Notes: generated by a model from the letters alone, not told the origin. Shown: positions 24,015 through 33,070, counted from the first letter of the stretch. The stretch: 64,000 nt of DNA from Thalassotalea insulae (GCF_030161395.1 NZ_BSST01000001.1:248001-312000), one strand, 5' to 3'. Numbers and translations are program-made.

Positions 24015-25643
24015 ATGAAAAGAATAAAATATGGCCTTTCAGCAATAGGTTTAGCCGTTGGCATGGCTATGAGTGGTACTAGCTTTATTGCTTTTGCTAC
24101 CGAGCCTACTTTGTCAAAAGCTGATTTTGAAAAAGCTCAATTACACTATTTTCAACGCTGTGCAGGTTGTCATGGCGTTTTACGTAAAGGGGCTACCGGT
24201 AAAAATTTAGAACCTGAAAATACCCTTAAAAAAGGGCAAAAACGTTTAGAGAAGATTATTTCTCTGGGTACCGAAGGTGGTATGAACAACTTTGATGACT
24301 TGTTTAGTAAACAAGAAATTGCCAACCTGGCCACGTTCATTCAAATGGAGCCACCAGTTCCGCCTGAAATGTCACTGGCGCAAATGCGTGAACATACCAA
24401 ACAATATATTGCTCCAAAAGATTACCCAACCAAGCCTATGCATGGTCGCAACTGGGAAAACTTCTTTGTGGTTATCGAACGTGATGCCGGTAAAGCAGCA
24501 ATTGTAGATGGTGACACTAAAGAAATCGTGACTCATATCGATACAGGTTATGCGGTACACGTAATTAAAGGTACTGAGCACCACAAAACTCAGCACACTA
24601 AAGATACTGGACGTTTCTGGTACACCATTGGTCGTGACGGTAAAGTCAATAAAATCGATTTATGGCAAACGCCAGATAAAATGTTAGTGGCTGAAACTAA
24701 AATGGCTTATGACGCTCGTGATATTGCGGTATCAGGTGACGGTAAATATGTGATTGCCGGCGGCTACTGGCCAGCTCACTTCGTGATTATGGATGCCGTT
24801 ACCTTGAATCCACTTAAAGTGGTTTCTACCCGTGGCTATAACACTAAGGGCGAATTCATTAATGAAGCGCGTGTTGCCGCTATCTACACGACACCTAATG
24901 AGCCTACTTTCTTAGTCGCGGTTAAAGAATTAGGTCAAATGTGGCAAGTAGATTACCGTGATTTGGATAACCTGCGTATCGAGCAAATCAACTCTGCCGA
25001 GTTCTTGCATGATGGTTTCTTTGATCCAACAGGTCGTTATTTCCAAATCGCCGCTAATGCATCTAACAAGATGGTAGTGGTTGATACCAAAGACCGTAAG
25101 TTAGAGAAAATGATTGATGTTGATGCCTTACCACATCCTGGCCCAGGTGCTAACTGGATTGATGATAAATGTGGTCCGGTAGGTGGTACAACTCACTTAG
25201 GTGTTGGTTTAGTGTCTGTTTGGGGTAACGATCCTATGGGTCACCCGGATCAAGCATGGAAACTATGTTATGAAGTTGAAACTGATGGGGCCGGTGTCTT
25301 TATCCGTACTCATGAAACTTCAGACTATGTTTGGGCGGATCAACTAAAACATCCTGAGCCAGAAATTCAACAATCAGTGCAAGTGTTTGATAAGAAAACC
25401 CGTGAAATTGTTAAAACTATTCGTGTTACCGAAGAACCTGGTAAAGCAGCCTTGCATATCGAGTTCAACAAAGGCGGTAGTGAAGTGTGGGTATCAGTCT
25501 GGAACCGTAAAGACAGCAAAAACCCAACTGGCGAAATAGTGGTTTATGATGCAAAAACGCTTAAGGAAAAAGCACGCATTAAAGGTTTAACCACACCAAC
25601 AGGTAAGTTCAATGTGTATAACCGCATGAATCACAAAACTTAA
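24015..25643 (+). CDS. nirS: Cytochrome cd1 nitrite reductase NirS
   Basis: A 542-residue periplasmic enzyme that reduces nitrite to nitric oxide. A signal peptide (LSAIGLAVGMAMSGTSFIAFA) is followed by a class I cytochrome c domain with haem motif CAGCH at residues 49-53 and then the eight-bladed d1 propeller (RNWENFFVVIERDAGKAAIVDGD, GHPDQAWK, HIEFNKGG...VSVWN). Histidines in the HVIKGTEHHKTQHTK and FLHDGFFD regions fit the active-site histidines of known NirS. Preceded by two FNR/DNR boxes and a GGAGAG ribosome-binding site. The genes for haem d1 synthesis (nirF, nirD/L/G/H, nirJ, nirE) are not nearby, so they must be elsewhere for the enzyme to be active. Confidence 0.96.
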   Translation: MKRIKYGLSAIGLAVGMAMSGTSFIAFATEPTLSKADFEKAQLHYFQRCAGCHGVLRKGATGKNLEPENTLKKGQKRLEKIISLGTEGGMNNFDDLFSKQEIANLATFIQMEPPVPPEMSLAQMREHTKQYIAPKDYPTKPMHGRNWENFFVVIERDAGKAAIVDGDTKEIVTHIDTGYAVHVIKGTEHHKTQHTKDTGRFWYTIGRDGKVNKIDLWQTPDKMLVAETKMAYDARDIAVSGDGKYVIAGGYWPAHFVIMDAVTLNPLKVVSTRGYNTKGEFINEARVAAIYTTPNEPTFLVAVKELGQMWQVDYRDLDNLRIEQINSAEFLHDGFFDPTGRYFQIAANASNKMVVVDTKDRKLEKMIDVDALPHPGPGANWIDDKCGPVGGTTHLGVGLVSVWGNDPMGHPDQAWKLCYEVETDGAGVFIRTHETSDYVWADQLKHPEPEIQQSVQVFDKKTREIVKTIRVTEEPGKAALHIEFNKGGSEVWVSVWNRKDSKNPTGEIVVYDAKTLKEKARIKGLTTPTGKFNVYNRMNHKT

Positions 25644-25725
25644 TATTCACATTAAGTCATGAAGCGAACAAGGGTAAAACCTTGTTCGCAATCCTTTAAT
25701 CTCGCTAACCATAAATGAGTCTATT

Positions 25726-27516
25726 ATGGCAAAACTTAGATTTACAGAGCCTAGTTTTTGGTCTCGCCGCTTAATTTTAGGGACATCCGTTGCTGGTGCC
25801 GTGGTATTTTTTGTAGTAGGTATTATATTTTGGGGCGGATTTAACACCGCAATGGAAGCTACCAATACCTTAGATTTTTGCACTAGCTGTCACGAAATGG
25901 AAGACAATGTCTACCAAGAGTATAAGCCAACCATTCATTATTCAAACCGCACAGGGGTTAGAGCGATTTGTTCTGACTGTCATGTCCCTGATCCTTGGGT
26001 TCACAAGGTTGTCCGAAAAATTCAAGCTTCTAAAGAAGTATTTTATTGGTTAACGGGTAAGATTGATACCAAAGAAAAATTCGAGGAGCACAGGCTGTCA
26101 TTGGCGAAAAGCGTATGGCAAACAATGAAAGATACTGATTCAAGAGAATGTCGAAATTGCCATAATCTAGAATCGATGAATCCAGAATTTCAAAAACCTC
26201 GAGCCCGTATGCAACATTTAAATGCCATGGAAGCTGGGCAAACTTGTATTGACTGTCATAAAGGTATTGCTCATCACAATGTTAGAGATAAATTAACCGA
26301 AGAAGAACTAGAAACATTAGAAGCGCCGAACCCTGACTATGTCCGTGAAATTCCTGAAATGTATAAAATAGGACTGTTACGTGCAGAGCAGAAAGAACAA
26401 GCGCAAAAAGCAGTCGAAAAAGCTGAGAAAGAAGCTCAAAAAGCAACAATTCAAGCGAAAGTTGAGCAAGCTGTTGCGCAAGCACTGGCAAATGCAGGGG
26501 CAAGTTCACCGAGCTCTGAAAACTCAGCGACAAACAAAACTTTGTCAACAGATAACATTAATGTCGATTGGAGTAAATCTGCTTCTACTGAAATTTCAGT
26601 ATTTTATCCAGGTACAGCATCTCTTGAGTGGATTTTAGGTCGTAAGCATGGTGGCAAACGCGCTTTCACTAAAGGTGATCGCTGTATTGAATGTCATGGC
26701 GAAGAAATAGCGGATATCGGACAAAATATAGTCACTGGTCAAAGCGAAAAAGATCTAGAGCCGAATGTTATCCCAGGTAAGCGTGGTAGCTTCCCTGTCA
26801 CTATCGATGCAACCCATGATAAAGAATATTTATATTTGCGCTTTAGTTGGGAAGATGGTGAGCATGCGCCAGTACCATTTGTTGATGGTGGCAAAATGGA
26901 TCCCGAAAACCCGATTAAATTGGCATTAATGATTGCAACTGACGATTTAGAATATGCAGATCGTGCAGGTTGCTGGTCATCTTGCCATGCAGATGCTTCA
27001 ACTATGCCTTTCACCCCTGAAAAAGATGATTTATTAGGAAGTGATTTGGCCAAAAGATTGGACCTCAATTCTGGCGTCACTAAATATGTTAAGGAATCTC
27101 GCACTAAACTAGAGTTAAAAGGCCGAGGTGGCAAAGCATTAGGTGGCTGGGATAAACTCAAAGACCAATCAGCTATTGATGCTGCAATGGCCAATAACCA
27201 ATATTTAGATTTACTTCGCTATAAATCTGGCAATGGAGAAGTTGAAGATGGCCACATTCTCGCTGAACGTAAGATGCATAGTGGGCAAGGCGCAGAAGTA
27301 ACAGCAACACTAAATAGCGGAACATGGTCAGTGATATTTAAGCGTAAACTAGCGTCAAATAAGCCAGGAGATTTAACTATTGAATCAGGCAAAGTCTATA
27401 ACTTTGGCTTCGCTATCCACGATGATTATTCAAAAGCCCGTTATCATCATGTCTCTTTTGGCTATAAATTGGCACTTGATAACGCTGAAGCGGAAGTTAA
27501 TGCCACTAAGCAATAA
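25726..27516 (+). CDS. NapC/NirT-type tetrahaem cytochrome fused to a haem-binding (ethylbenzene-dehydrogenase-like) domain
   Basis: A 596-residue membrane-anchored multihaem protein. Residues 1-45 hold the single anchor (LILGTSVAGAVVFFVVGIIFWGG); then four CXXCH motifs at about 52 (CTSCH), 82 (CSDCH), 142 (CRNCH) and 174 (CIDCH) form a NapC/NirT domain that passes electrons from the quinol pool to periplasmic reductases. An Ala/Glu/Lys/Gln helical linker spans about 225-265. The C-terminal half has CIECH at 320 and an unusual CWSSCH (CX3CH) at 416 in a domain that resembles the haem-binding subunit of ethylbenzene/dimethylsulfide dehydrogenases. It follows nirS by 82 bases and probably feeds it. 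Separate NirT proteins are only about 200 residues. Confidence 0.82.
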   Translation: MAKLRFTEPSFWSRRLILGTSVAGAVVFFVVGIIFWGGFNTAMEATNTLDFCTSCHEMEDNVYQEYKPTIHYSNRTGVRAICSDCHVPDPWVHKVVRKIQASKEVFYWLTGKIDTKEKFEEHRLSLAKSVWQTMKDTDSRECRNCHNLESMNPEFQKPRARMQHLNAMEAGQTCIDCHKGIAHHNVRDKLTEEELETLEAPNPDYVREIPEMYKIGLLRAEQKEQAQKAVEKAEKEAQKATIQAKVEQAVAQALANAGASSPSSENSATNKTLSTDNINVDWSKSASTEISVFYPGTASLEWILGRKHGGKRAFTKGDRCIECHGEEIADIGQNIVTGQSEKDLEPNVIPGKRGSFPVTIDATHDKEYLYLRFSWEDGEHAPVPFVDGGKMDPENPIKLALMIATDDLEYADRAGCWSSCHADASTMPFTPEKDDLLGSDLAKRLDLNSGVTKYVKESRTKLELKGRGGKALGGWDKLKDQSAIDAAMANNQYLDLLRYKSGNGEVEDGHILAERKMHSGQGAEVTATLNSGTWSVIFKRKLASNKPGDLTIESGKVYNFGFAIHDDYSKARYHHVSFGYKLALDNAEAEVNATKQ

Positions 27517-27539
27517 CACTAACTAATTCGCATCAATTT

Positions 27540-27572
27540 AAAGGCCTTTGTTTGCAAAAGGCCTTTTTTATA
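27540..27572 (+). terminator. Intrinsic terminator after the nirS-nirT unit
   Basis: AAAGGCCTTTG pairs with CAAAAGGCCTTT with one bulge, followed by a run of T. Confidence 0.8.
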
Positions 27573-27873
27573 TCAACTAAATTGTAATAGCTCATATTTG
27601 AGGTGACAGTTTTGTTTGACAAGGTTAAACATAATTTTCACACAGCTATGAGCACCTCCGACAAGAGTGAATTTGAGGCCATCACTGCGGTCTGATATTA
27701 AATCTTTGACTCAATAAAGCAGACGTTCAGTTGTGCTAATTCATCACAAGAATAACCCAAAAATCACAAATGTTGGCAAAGCTAAAAAATTATCCTTAAT
27801 ACCCGTTATAATTACCAGTATGTGTTGATACAACGACTATTCGGTTTTTTGGTTGTATTTTGGAGGTAACCCT
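27573..27873. other. Gene-free stretch before the coiled-coil gene
   Basis: About 300 bases. I see a weak distant inverted repeat (GCTCATA / TATGAGC about 55 bases apart), a TTGACA-like string near 27617 and the ribosome-binding site GGAGG of the next gene at 27861. No FNR/DNR box of good quality and no coding frame. Confidence 0.4.
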
Positions 27874-29346
27874 ATGGCACAACCACTTAAATCACTCACC
27901 TATGAGGATGTTGAATTATTTTGTGAACAAACCCTGAAAACAGGTACCTCTGTCACCTTAGAGAGTGTACTAGAAAAGTTTCCCAATGACTCTATTGATG
28001 TCGCTGCCTATTTTCACCAGTGGCATCAACGGAAATTGAATCAATCGTTAGCCTCTCCTGCACAAAATTCAGATAACAACTCAGACAGCAAATCTGAAAT
28101 TCCGCCTAGCATTAGCCAAATAATGCAAGAAGAAATAGCCAAACAACAAGCCAGCCAAGCTGGAGAGCAACAAACCTTACTCGCTAAACAGCAAGACATT
28201 GAACAAATTCTTTTAGCTAAAAGCCAAGAGTTGCAAGCAAACCTTGACAGTCAATCTAAGTTTGTAGACGAAACTCATCAACAACTAAAACAACAATCAC
28301 AAGAATTTCAGGAGAAATTTCAACAGCTAACTAGCGGCTACAACGATGAAGTTAATTCGTTAAAGCAACACCATCAGCAATCGTTAATTGCCCAACAACA
28401 AGCACACCGAATAGCGATTGAAAGCATTATCAATGAAAATGAAACGCAACTAGATAACCTAACCGAACAAGTTACGCAATTAACCGAAACGAATACATTA
28501 CTCAAGGCGAAAGCTGAACAATATCTAGCAAGTCAGCAACAATTAAGCGTGCTACAAACAACCATAAGCCAACTTGAACAACAGTTAGCTGAAGAAAAAA
28601 CAAAACAAGAACAACATATTGCAGCGGCAAAAAATCAATACCGAGAAAGTCTCAACGCATTACGCGATGCTCAGCAACAAGAAATAAGTGAATTAAATAC
28701 CTGCCATCGAAACGAATTAGCAACCTTCTCTTCTCAGAATGTACAACAATTTGACGAGACCAACGAACAACTGAGCGAAATACAACAGGAAAATAAAATT
28801 CTGGCACAACAACTTGCAGAAGAACAATCAAAATCTGCCAACTTACAATCACGCTTAGTTAATGTTAGTAATGACATCGCCAATGATAAGGCAACTCAGA
28901 CTAAATTACTGGCATCGCTTGAACAAGCAAATGCCAAAGTTATCACGCTTGAGCAGCAACTATCTCAGCAAGAAACTGGTTTAACAGTAGAAAGTGATTT
29001 AAATGCGCTTGAAAAAGCAGAGCGAATGATCGCTGCTTTAAGTGGTGAAAACAACAAATTAGCAACTCGACTTGAACACATAAAAACAAATTCAGTTGCA
29101 ACGATTGAACGATTAACCGATAAATCCGGTCAAGCAATTGCTCGTATTAAAGAACTTGAATCACAGCTTGAATTAGAAATACGAACTAATAGTTCTGCCA
29201 AAGAAGAAAGAATAACACTCAAAGAACAACTAGAGTTAATGAAGCATAACCAAGCTTCAACATTTGAACGATTAACTAACAACTTAGAGCAAGCCAAAGC
29301 AAAAATAAAAGTTTTAGAAGAACAACTTGCTGAGATAAAGCGTTAA
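27874..29346 (+). CDS. KfrA-like DNA-binding coiled-coil protein
   Basis: A 490-residue protein. The first 50 or so residues (SLTYEDVELFCEQTLKTG, TLESVLEKFPNDSIDVAAYFHQWHQRK) resemble the N-terminal DNA-binding domain of plasmid KfrA proteins. The rest, from about 85 to the end, is a long heptad-rich coiled coil dominated by Gln, Glu, Leu and Ala (many repeats of the type QQLAEEKSKQEQ and LEQQLSQQ). The start at 27874 follows GGAGG at 9 bases; the frame is open back to 27853. Cytosolic, probably an elongated dimer bound to DNA. Its place between nirT and the nor genes is curious; it has its own upstream region, so it may not belong to the denitrification regulon. Confidence 0.65.
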   Translation: MAQPLKSLTYEDVELFCEQTLKTGTSVTLESVLEKFPNDSIDVAAYFHQWHQRKLNQSLASPAQNSDNNSDSKSEIPPSISQIMQEEIAKQQASQAGEQQTLLAKQQDIEQILLAKSQELQANLDSQSKFVDETHQQLKQQSQEFQEKFQQLTSGYNDEVNSLKQHHQQSLIAQQQAHRIAIESIINENETQLDNLTEQVTQLTETNTLLKAKAEQYLASQQQLSVLQTTISQLEQQLAEEKTKQEQHIAAAKNQYRESLNALRDAQQQEISELNTCHRNELATFSSQNVQQFDETNEQLSEIQQENKILAQQLAEEQSKSANLQSRLVNVSNDIANDKATQTKLLASLEQANAKVITLEQQLSQQETGLTVESDLNALEKAERMIAALSGENNKLATRLEHIKTNSVATIERLTDKSGQAIARIKELESQLELEIRTNSSAKEERITLKEQLELMKHNQASTFERLTNNLEQAKAKIKVLEEQLAEIKR

Positions 29347-29487
29347 CCGAATGTAAGAGCTAACAACAATGATACCTTACACTTTTTCACTAGTGCCTTA
29401 CATATACATAACTAATTATTGCACCTTGACTGAAGCCATTGCTATTTTTAGCTACTGATAAATAGAGTTAGTATTACTCTGTGCAAA

Positions 29488-29501
29488 TTGATCCAGATTA
29501 A
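29488..29501. promoter_or_regulatory. FNR/DNR-type box before the polyferredoxin-cupredoxin pair
   Basis: TTGATCCAGATTAA matches TTGAT-N4-ATCAA with one mismatch, 60 bp before the start of the polyferredoxin gene. Confidence 0.65.
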
Positions 29502-29560
29502 CTCAGAGGCAGAAGTGTTCAACTATACTGTCAGTATGAATTATTACATTAAGATTGACT

Positions 29561-30526
29561 ATGCCTATGAAGTTACAACAATGGCGAAATGTAACGAAAA
29601 TAGCGTTCTTTTTACTGTTTTTATTCGCCCCTCTACTCGACATTTTCCGTTTTGACCTTGAATTAGGTCACTTCATTATTTTTGCTCAGCCTTGGACGCT
29701 TAGTATTGAGCATATATTAACAGGTGATGGCGATGCCTTTGATGCTGCCATTCGAATATTTACCCGAGTCCTATTACCTGGAATCGGGTTTGTCGCGATA
29801 ACGGGTTGGCTGATTTGGAAATATGGCCGAATCTATTGTGGCTGGTTGTGCCCACATTTCTCCGTAGTAGAGCTAATTAATCAGTTAATGTTAAAACAGC
29901 TAAACCGCGTTACTTTATGGGAAAAGCCTAGCCAAACGGTTGCAAAATTTGTCCCGAAGTTTATCGTTTTTATTACCGCCTTTAGCATGGCGTTTGTCTG
30001 GGCAGTCGGCCTATTAAGTTATCTGTTAGACCCTAAAACTTTGTTAATAGATTTAGTGCATTTTAATTTGGGCTTTGGCGCCAGTGTTTTCATTGCAGTC
30101 GCTACAACAATTTTTACCTTAGATTTTATTTTTGCCCGTCATGTGTTTTGTAAATACGGTTGCGCATTAGGGTTGTTTCAGAGTTTGATTTGGATGGCGA
30201 ATAAGCAAGCCATGGTGGTAAAGTTTGATCGAAAAAGGGCGAAAGCTTGTCGGGAATGTGCACTGAACCAAGCAGATAAGCCCTGTGATCAAGCATGCCC
30301 AATGCGTTTACCGACACGTAATATGAAACGGGCCAAGTTTACTTGCACACAATGCGCGCAATGTATTTCTGCATGTCAGCAAGTACAGTTAAATAACCCA
30401 GAAGGAAGCTTGCTAACTTGGGTACAAGGGGCAGAATCAGAAGAAGTTGACAGACCTGCAGCAAAGTTTGAAGATTTAACAACAGTCAAGCAAGCTAATC
30501 GTATTTCAATAAAAGAAATTAACTAA
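29561..30526 (+). CDS. Membrane-bound polyferredoxin (NapH/NosR/CcoG-like)
   Basis: A protein of about 321 residues with four or five membrane segments (FFLLFLFAPLLDIF, LPGIGFVAITGWLIW, FIVFITAFSMAFVWAVGLL, ASVFIAVATTIFTLDFIF) and cysteine motifs typical of NapH/NosR-family electron carriers: CGWLCP and CKYGC at membrane edges, then two [4Fe-4S] sites, CX2CX8CX3CP (CREC...CDQACP) and CX2CX2CX3C (CTQCAQCISAC). The likely role is moving electrons between the quinone pool and a periplasmic or copper/haem maturation step. A TTG at 29555 and ATGs at 29561 and 29567 are possible starts. The next gene begins 12 bases after it. Not nosR: the N-terminal FMN-binding domain is missing. Confidence 0.8.
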   Translation: MPMKLQQWRNVTKIAFFLLFLFAPLLDIFRFDLELGHFIIFAQPWTLSIEHILTGDGDAFDAAIRIFTRVLLPGIGFVAITGWLIWKYGRIYCGWLCPHFSVVELINQLMLKQLNRVTLWEKPSQTVAKFVPKFIVFITAFSMAFVWAVGLLSYLLDPKTLLIDLVHFNLGFGASVFIAVATTIFTLDFIFARHVFCKYGCALGLFQSLIWMANKQAMVVKFDRKRAKACRECALNQADKPCDQACPMRLPTRNMKRAKFTCTQCAQCISACQQVQLNNPEGSLLTWVQGAESEEVDRPAAKFEDLTTVKQANRISIKEIN

Positions 30527-30537
30527 GGCAAGCACTT

Positions 30538-30855
30538 ATGAAAGCGTTTTTTACACTAGTATTATTCACTTCTGTGAGCATCAATAGTTACGCTAAAGAT
30601 GTTATCGTAGAGATATATAAAAAAAAGTTTATTCCAAGCGAAATAACCATCAATGCTGGTGATACGGTCATTTGGAAAAACATCGAAAAAAGGCAATACC
30701 ATAGTGTTTGGTTTAAAGCATTAGTAAATGAAGAACCCGACTATTTTTTCCCCGGTGAAAATTATCAATATACCTTTGAAAAAACAGGAAAGTTTGATTA
30801 CATCTGTGGGCCACACCCTAAAATGACAGGCGTGGTAAATGTGATAAAGCCATAG
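30538..30855 (+). CDS. Periplasmic cupredoxin (plastocyanin/pseudoazurin-like)
   Basis: A 105-residue exported blue copper protein. Signal peptide to about residue 19 (LFTSVSINSYA-KD). The fold strands and ligands are visible: a His in KRQYHSVWF and the loop YICGPHPKM, which supplies Cys, His and Met, the type 1 copper site. It probably shuttles electrons to NirS or another periplasmic reductase. It is co-transcribed with the polyferredoxin under the upstream FNR/DNR box. Confidence 0.88.
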   Translation: MKAFFTLVLFTSVSINSYAKDVIVEIYKKKFIPSEITINAGDTVIWKNIEKRQYHSVWFKALVNEEPDYFFPGENYQYTFEKTGKFDYICGPHPKMTGVVNVIKP

Positions 30856-30911
30856 TAATTGATGTATTCAAGCAACATTAAAATTTTGCACCTATTGCTC
30901 AATTACAACAA

Positions 30912-30925
30912 TTGATCCCCATCAA
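30912..30925. promoter_or_regulatory. FNR/DNR-type box before norQ
   Basis: TTGATCCCCATCAA is a perfect TTGAT-N4-ATCAA site, 93 bp before norQ. Confidence 0.8.
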
Positions 30926-31004
30926 TTAACCGCTATTCTATTTTGCTATTAGCCACTGTAAGGCGTATCGTGAAACGACTTATTTTATTGGTGAATCTAG
31001 TGTT

Positions 31005-31820
31005 ATGACCACAGTCAATTTTAATACCAAGCTAAATGAAAAAAATGCCTTATTTTATAAGGAACAAGAGCGCGAAGTCTCTGTGTTTGAATACGCTTAC
31101 CAGCATAATTTACCCTTGTTAATTAAAGGACCAACGGGTTGTGGAAAAACACGTTTTATTGCCCATATGGCGGAAAAACTGAACAAACCTCTTTATACCG
31201 TAGCTTGTCATGACGATCTAACGGCTGCTGATTTAGTTGGTCGTCACTTGATAGGTCCTGATGGCACCTATTGGCAAGATGGTCCGTTAACTAAAGCCGT
31301 ACGAGAAGGTGGTATTTGCTACTTAGATGAAGTCGTTGAAGCTCGTAAAGATACAACGGTAGTACTGCATCCACTTGCTGATGATAGAAGAGTATTACCG
31401 CTTGAAAGAACGGGAGAATTAATAGAAGCGTCACCTGACTTTATGCTGGTTGTTTCCTATAACCCAGGCTACCAAAATTTACTTAAGGGCATGAAGCCAA
31501 GTACACGACAACGATTTGTTGCGTTAAGGTTTGATTATCCAAAAACGGAAATTGAACAAGATATTATCATCAACGAAGCAGGAGTTGATGCCCATCTGGC
31601 ATATAAACTTGTTGAATTAGGTCAAGCACTAAGGAAACTAGAACAAAGTGACTTAGATGAAGTAGCCTCTACTCGTTTACTCATTTATGCAGCCAAAATG
31701 ATGTCTAGTGGTATGAATGCGTTAGACGTATGTCGAAGTTGTTTAGCTGAGCCGTTATCCGATGAGCCAGATACCGTCAATGCGATTATGGATGTCGCAA
31801 GAATTTACTTCGATGAGTAG
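31005..31820 (+). CDS. norQ: AAA+ ATPase NorQ (MoxR family)
   Basis: A 271-residue cytosolic chaperone-type ATPase that, with NorD, inserts the non-haem iron into nitric oxide reductase. Walker A GPTGCGKTRF near residues 39-48, Walker B ICYLDEVVEA, sensor region FMLVVSYNPGYQN, and KGMKPSTRQRFVALRFDYP, as in NorQ/CbbQ proteins. It starts an operon: norE overlaps its last bases (ATGAGTAG). Confidence 0.92.
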   Translation: MTTVNFNTKLNEKNALFYKEQEREVSVFEYAYQHNLPLLIKGPTGCGKTRFIAHMAEKLNKPLYTVACHDDLTAADLVGRHLIGPDGTYWQDGPLTKAVREGGICYLDEVVEARKDTTVVLHPLADDRRVLPLERTGELIEASPDFMLVVSYNPGYQNLLKGMKPSTRQRFVALRFDYPKTEIEQDIIINEAGVDAHLAYKLVELGQALRKLEQSDLDEVASTRLLIYAAKMMSSGMNALDVCRSCLAEPLSDEPDTVNAIMDVARIYFDE

Positions 31821-32397
31821 TAGAGTATCTGGTCCGATAACTGAAGCGAGCAACAGGCTACCTGGTGACTTAGCCATGTGGTTTTTTATTTTAGCTGAGC
31901 TCACTGTTTTTGCTATTTTCTTTATTGGCTTTGCTGTATCAGAGCAACTAAATATTGAGCTGTTTAAGCAAGGCAAAGCTCAATTACATAAAACCGCTGG
32001 TGTGATAAACACTATTGCGCTGATCACTAGTAGCTTATTTGTTGCCCTTGCTGTACGAGCTATTCATCAAAAAAATAATCAACTTTCAATTCAGCTTTTG
32101 ACATTGGCGCAACTGTGCTCCTGTGTCTATTTATTATGTAAATCCTGGGAATACCATTCGTTATTTGAACTAGGCTTTACTATAGAAACGAATGTTTTTT
32201 TTACCCTCTATTTTTTAATCACATTTTTTCATTTTTTACATGTCATTTTAGGTATGGTGATTTTAGGGTTTATTGCGGTAAAAGCTAAAACTGATAGCTA
32301 CCAACATGATGTTTCCGGATTTGAATCTGGTGCCTGTTACTGGCATATGGTAGATATGGTATGGATAATTTTGTTTCCGCTTGTTTATGTTATTTAA
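31813..32397 (+). CDS. norE: Cytochrome c oxidase subunit III-like protein NorE
   Basis: A 194-residue integral membrane protein with five hydrophobic segments, homologous to haem-copper oxidase subunit III. Motifs: the start region RLPGDLAMWFFILAELTVF, KSWEYHSLFELGF, FFHFLHVILGMVILG and closing CYWHMVDMVWIILFPLVY. NorE is needed for full NO reductase activity in some denitrifiers. The start is set at 31813, which overlaps the norQ stop codon; the earlier in-frame start would run deep into norQ. Confidence 0.88.
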   Translation: MSSRVSGPITEASNRLPGDLAMWFFILAELTVFAIFFIGFAVSEQLNIELFKQGKAQLHKTAGVINTIALITSSLFVALAVRAIHQKNNQLSIQLLTLAQLCSCVYLLCKSWEYHSLFELGFTIETNVFFTLYFLITFFHFLHVILGMVILGFIAVKAKTDSYQHDVSGFESGACYWHMVDMVWIILFPLVYVI

Positions 32398-32431
32398 TAG
32401 TAATTACCCGAACTGCGTGAGGTAGTAGTAT

Positions 32432-32686
32432 ATGTTGTCAGCTAAATCAGCCGTTATATCATGGGGTATTTTAACGATACTAACCGTTTTATCAGTATTG
32501 CTAGGGACATACAGTGGTCAAAAAAGTCTAGTCATCTTTTTAGTATTAGCTATGGTATTTGTTAAGGGACAACAAATAACCGATATTTTTATGGAGCTAA
32601 AAACAGCGCCTAAGTTATGGCGACGACTGCTGCTTAGCTATGTCATCATCATACCATTGGTTATATTTTTAGTGTATGTGATCTAA
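32432..32686 (+). CDS. norF: NorF-like small membrane protein (cytochrome c oxidase subunit IV family)
   Basis: An 84-residue protein with three membrane segments (VISWGILTILTVLSVLLG, SLVIFLVLAMVFVKG, LLLSYVIIIPLVIFLVY). The block FVKGQQITDIFMELKTAPKLWR is typical of the NorF/COX4-prokaryotic family. It follows norE closely in the usual norE-norF order. Length and position fit; the name rests mainly on that. Confidence 0.78.
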   Translation: MLSAKSAVISWGILTILTVLSVLLGTYSGQKSLVIFLVLAMVFVKGQQITDIFMELKTAPKLWRRLLLSYVIIIPLVIFLVYVI

Positions 32687-32716
32687 ATTAACGACTTTGC
32701 TGACATAGGAGTAAAT

Positions 32717-33070
32717 ATGGCAACTTCTCCAGTGCACAAGAAAAATGCAGCAATACTCTATCAGTCTCTTTACCTGGCAAATTTATTATTATTGCCTGGC
32801 CTATCCTTTCTCTATTTACTCTGGTTGTTCTTTCAACGCAAGCAAGATAAGGGATGGCATAGATTCCACCTATACCGAGCAATACAACTCTCTTTATCTG
32901 CTTTCATATTACTTATCCTGCTCCCTTTAGTTGTCATTATTGCAACGGATAATGTCAGTTCATCAATTATGGTAATGCTGGTTTATTTCATTACCTTACA
33001 CACTCTTTTTGTCTTAATTGGCATGCTTAATATTGCTAGAGCAATGGCAAAAAAAACGCCTTTATTTTGA
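32717..33070 (+). CDS. Small membrane protein of the nor cluster, unknown function
   Basis: A 117-residue protein with three hydrophobic segments (NLLLLPGLSFLYLLWLFF, LSLSAFILLILLPLVVIIA, VMLVYFITLHTLFVLIGML). HRFHLYRAIQLS lies between the first two. It starts 30 bases after norF with a GGAGT ribosome-binding site, so it belongs to the norQ operon. I cannot name a family; it might help assemble or protect the reductase. Confidence 0.6.
   Translation: MATSPVHKKNAAILYQSLYLANLLLLPGLSFLYLLWLFFQRKQDKGWHRFHLYRAIQLSLSAFILLILLPLVVIIATDNVSSSIMVMLVYFITLHTLFVLIGMLNIARAMAKKTPLF

Noticed and set aside
29561..30526. Polyferredoxin as NosR
   Set aside because: NosR proteins have about 700 residues with an N-terminal FMN-binding domain, and no nosZ is near.
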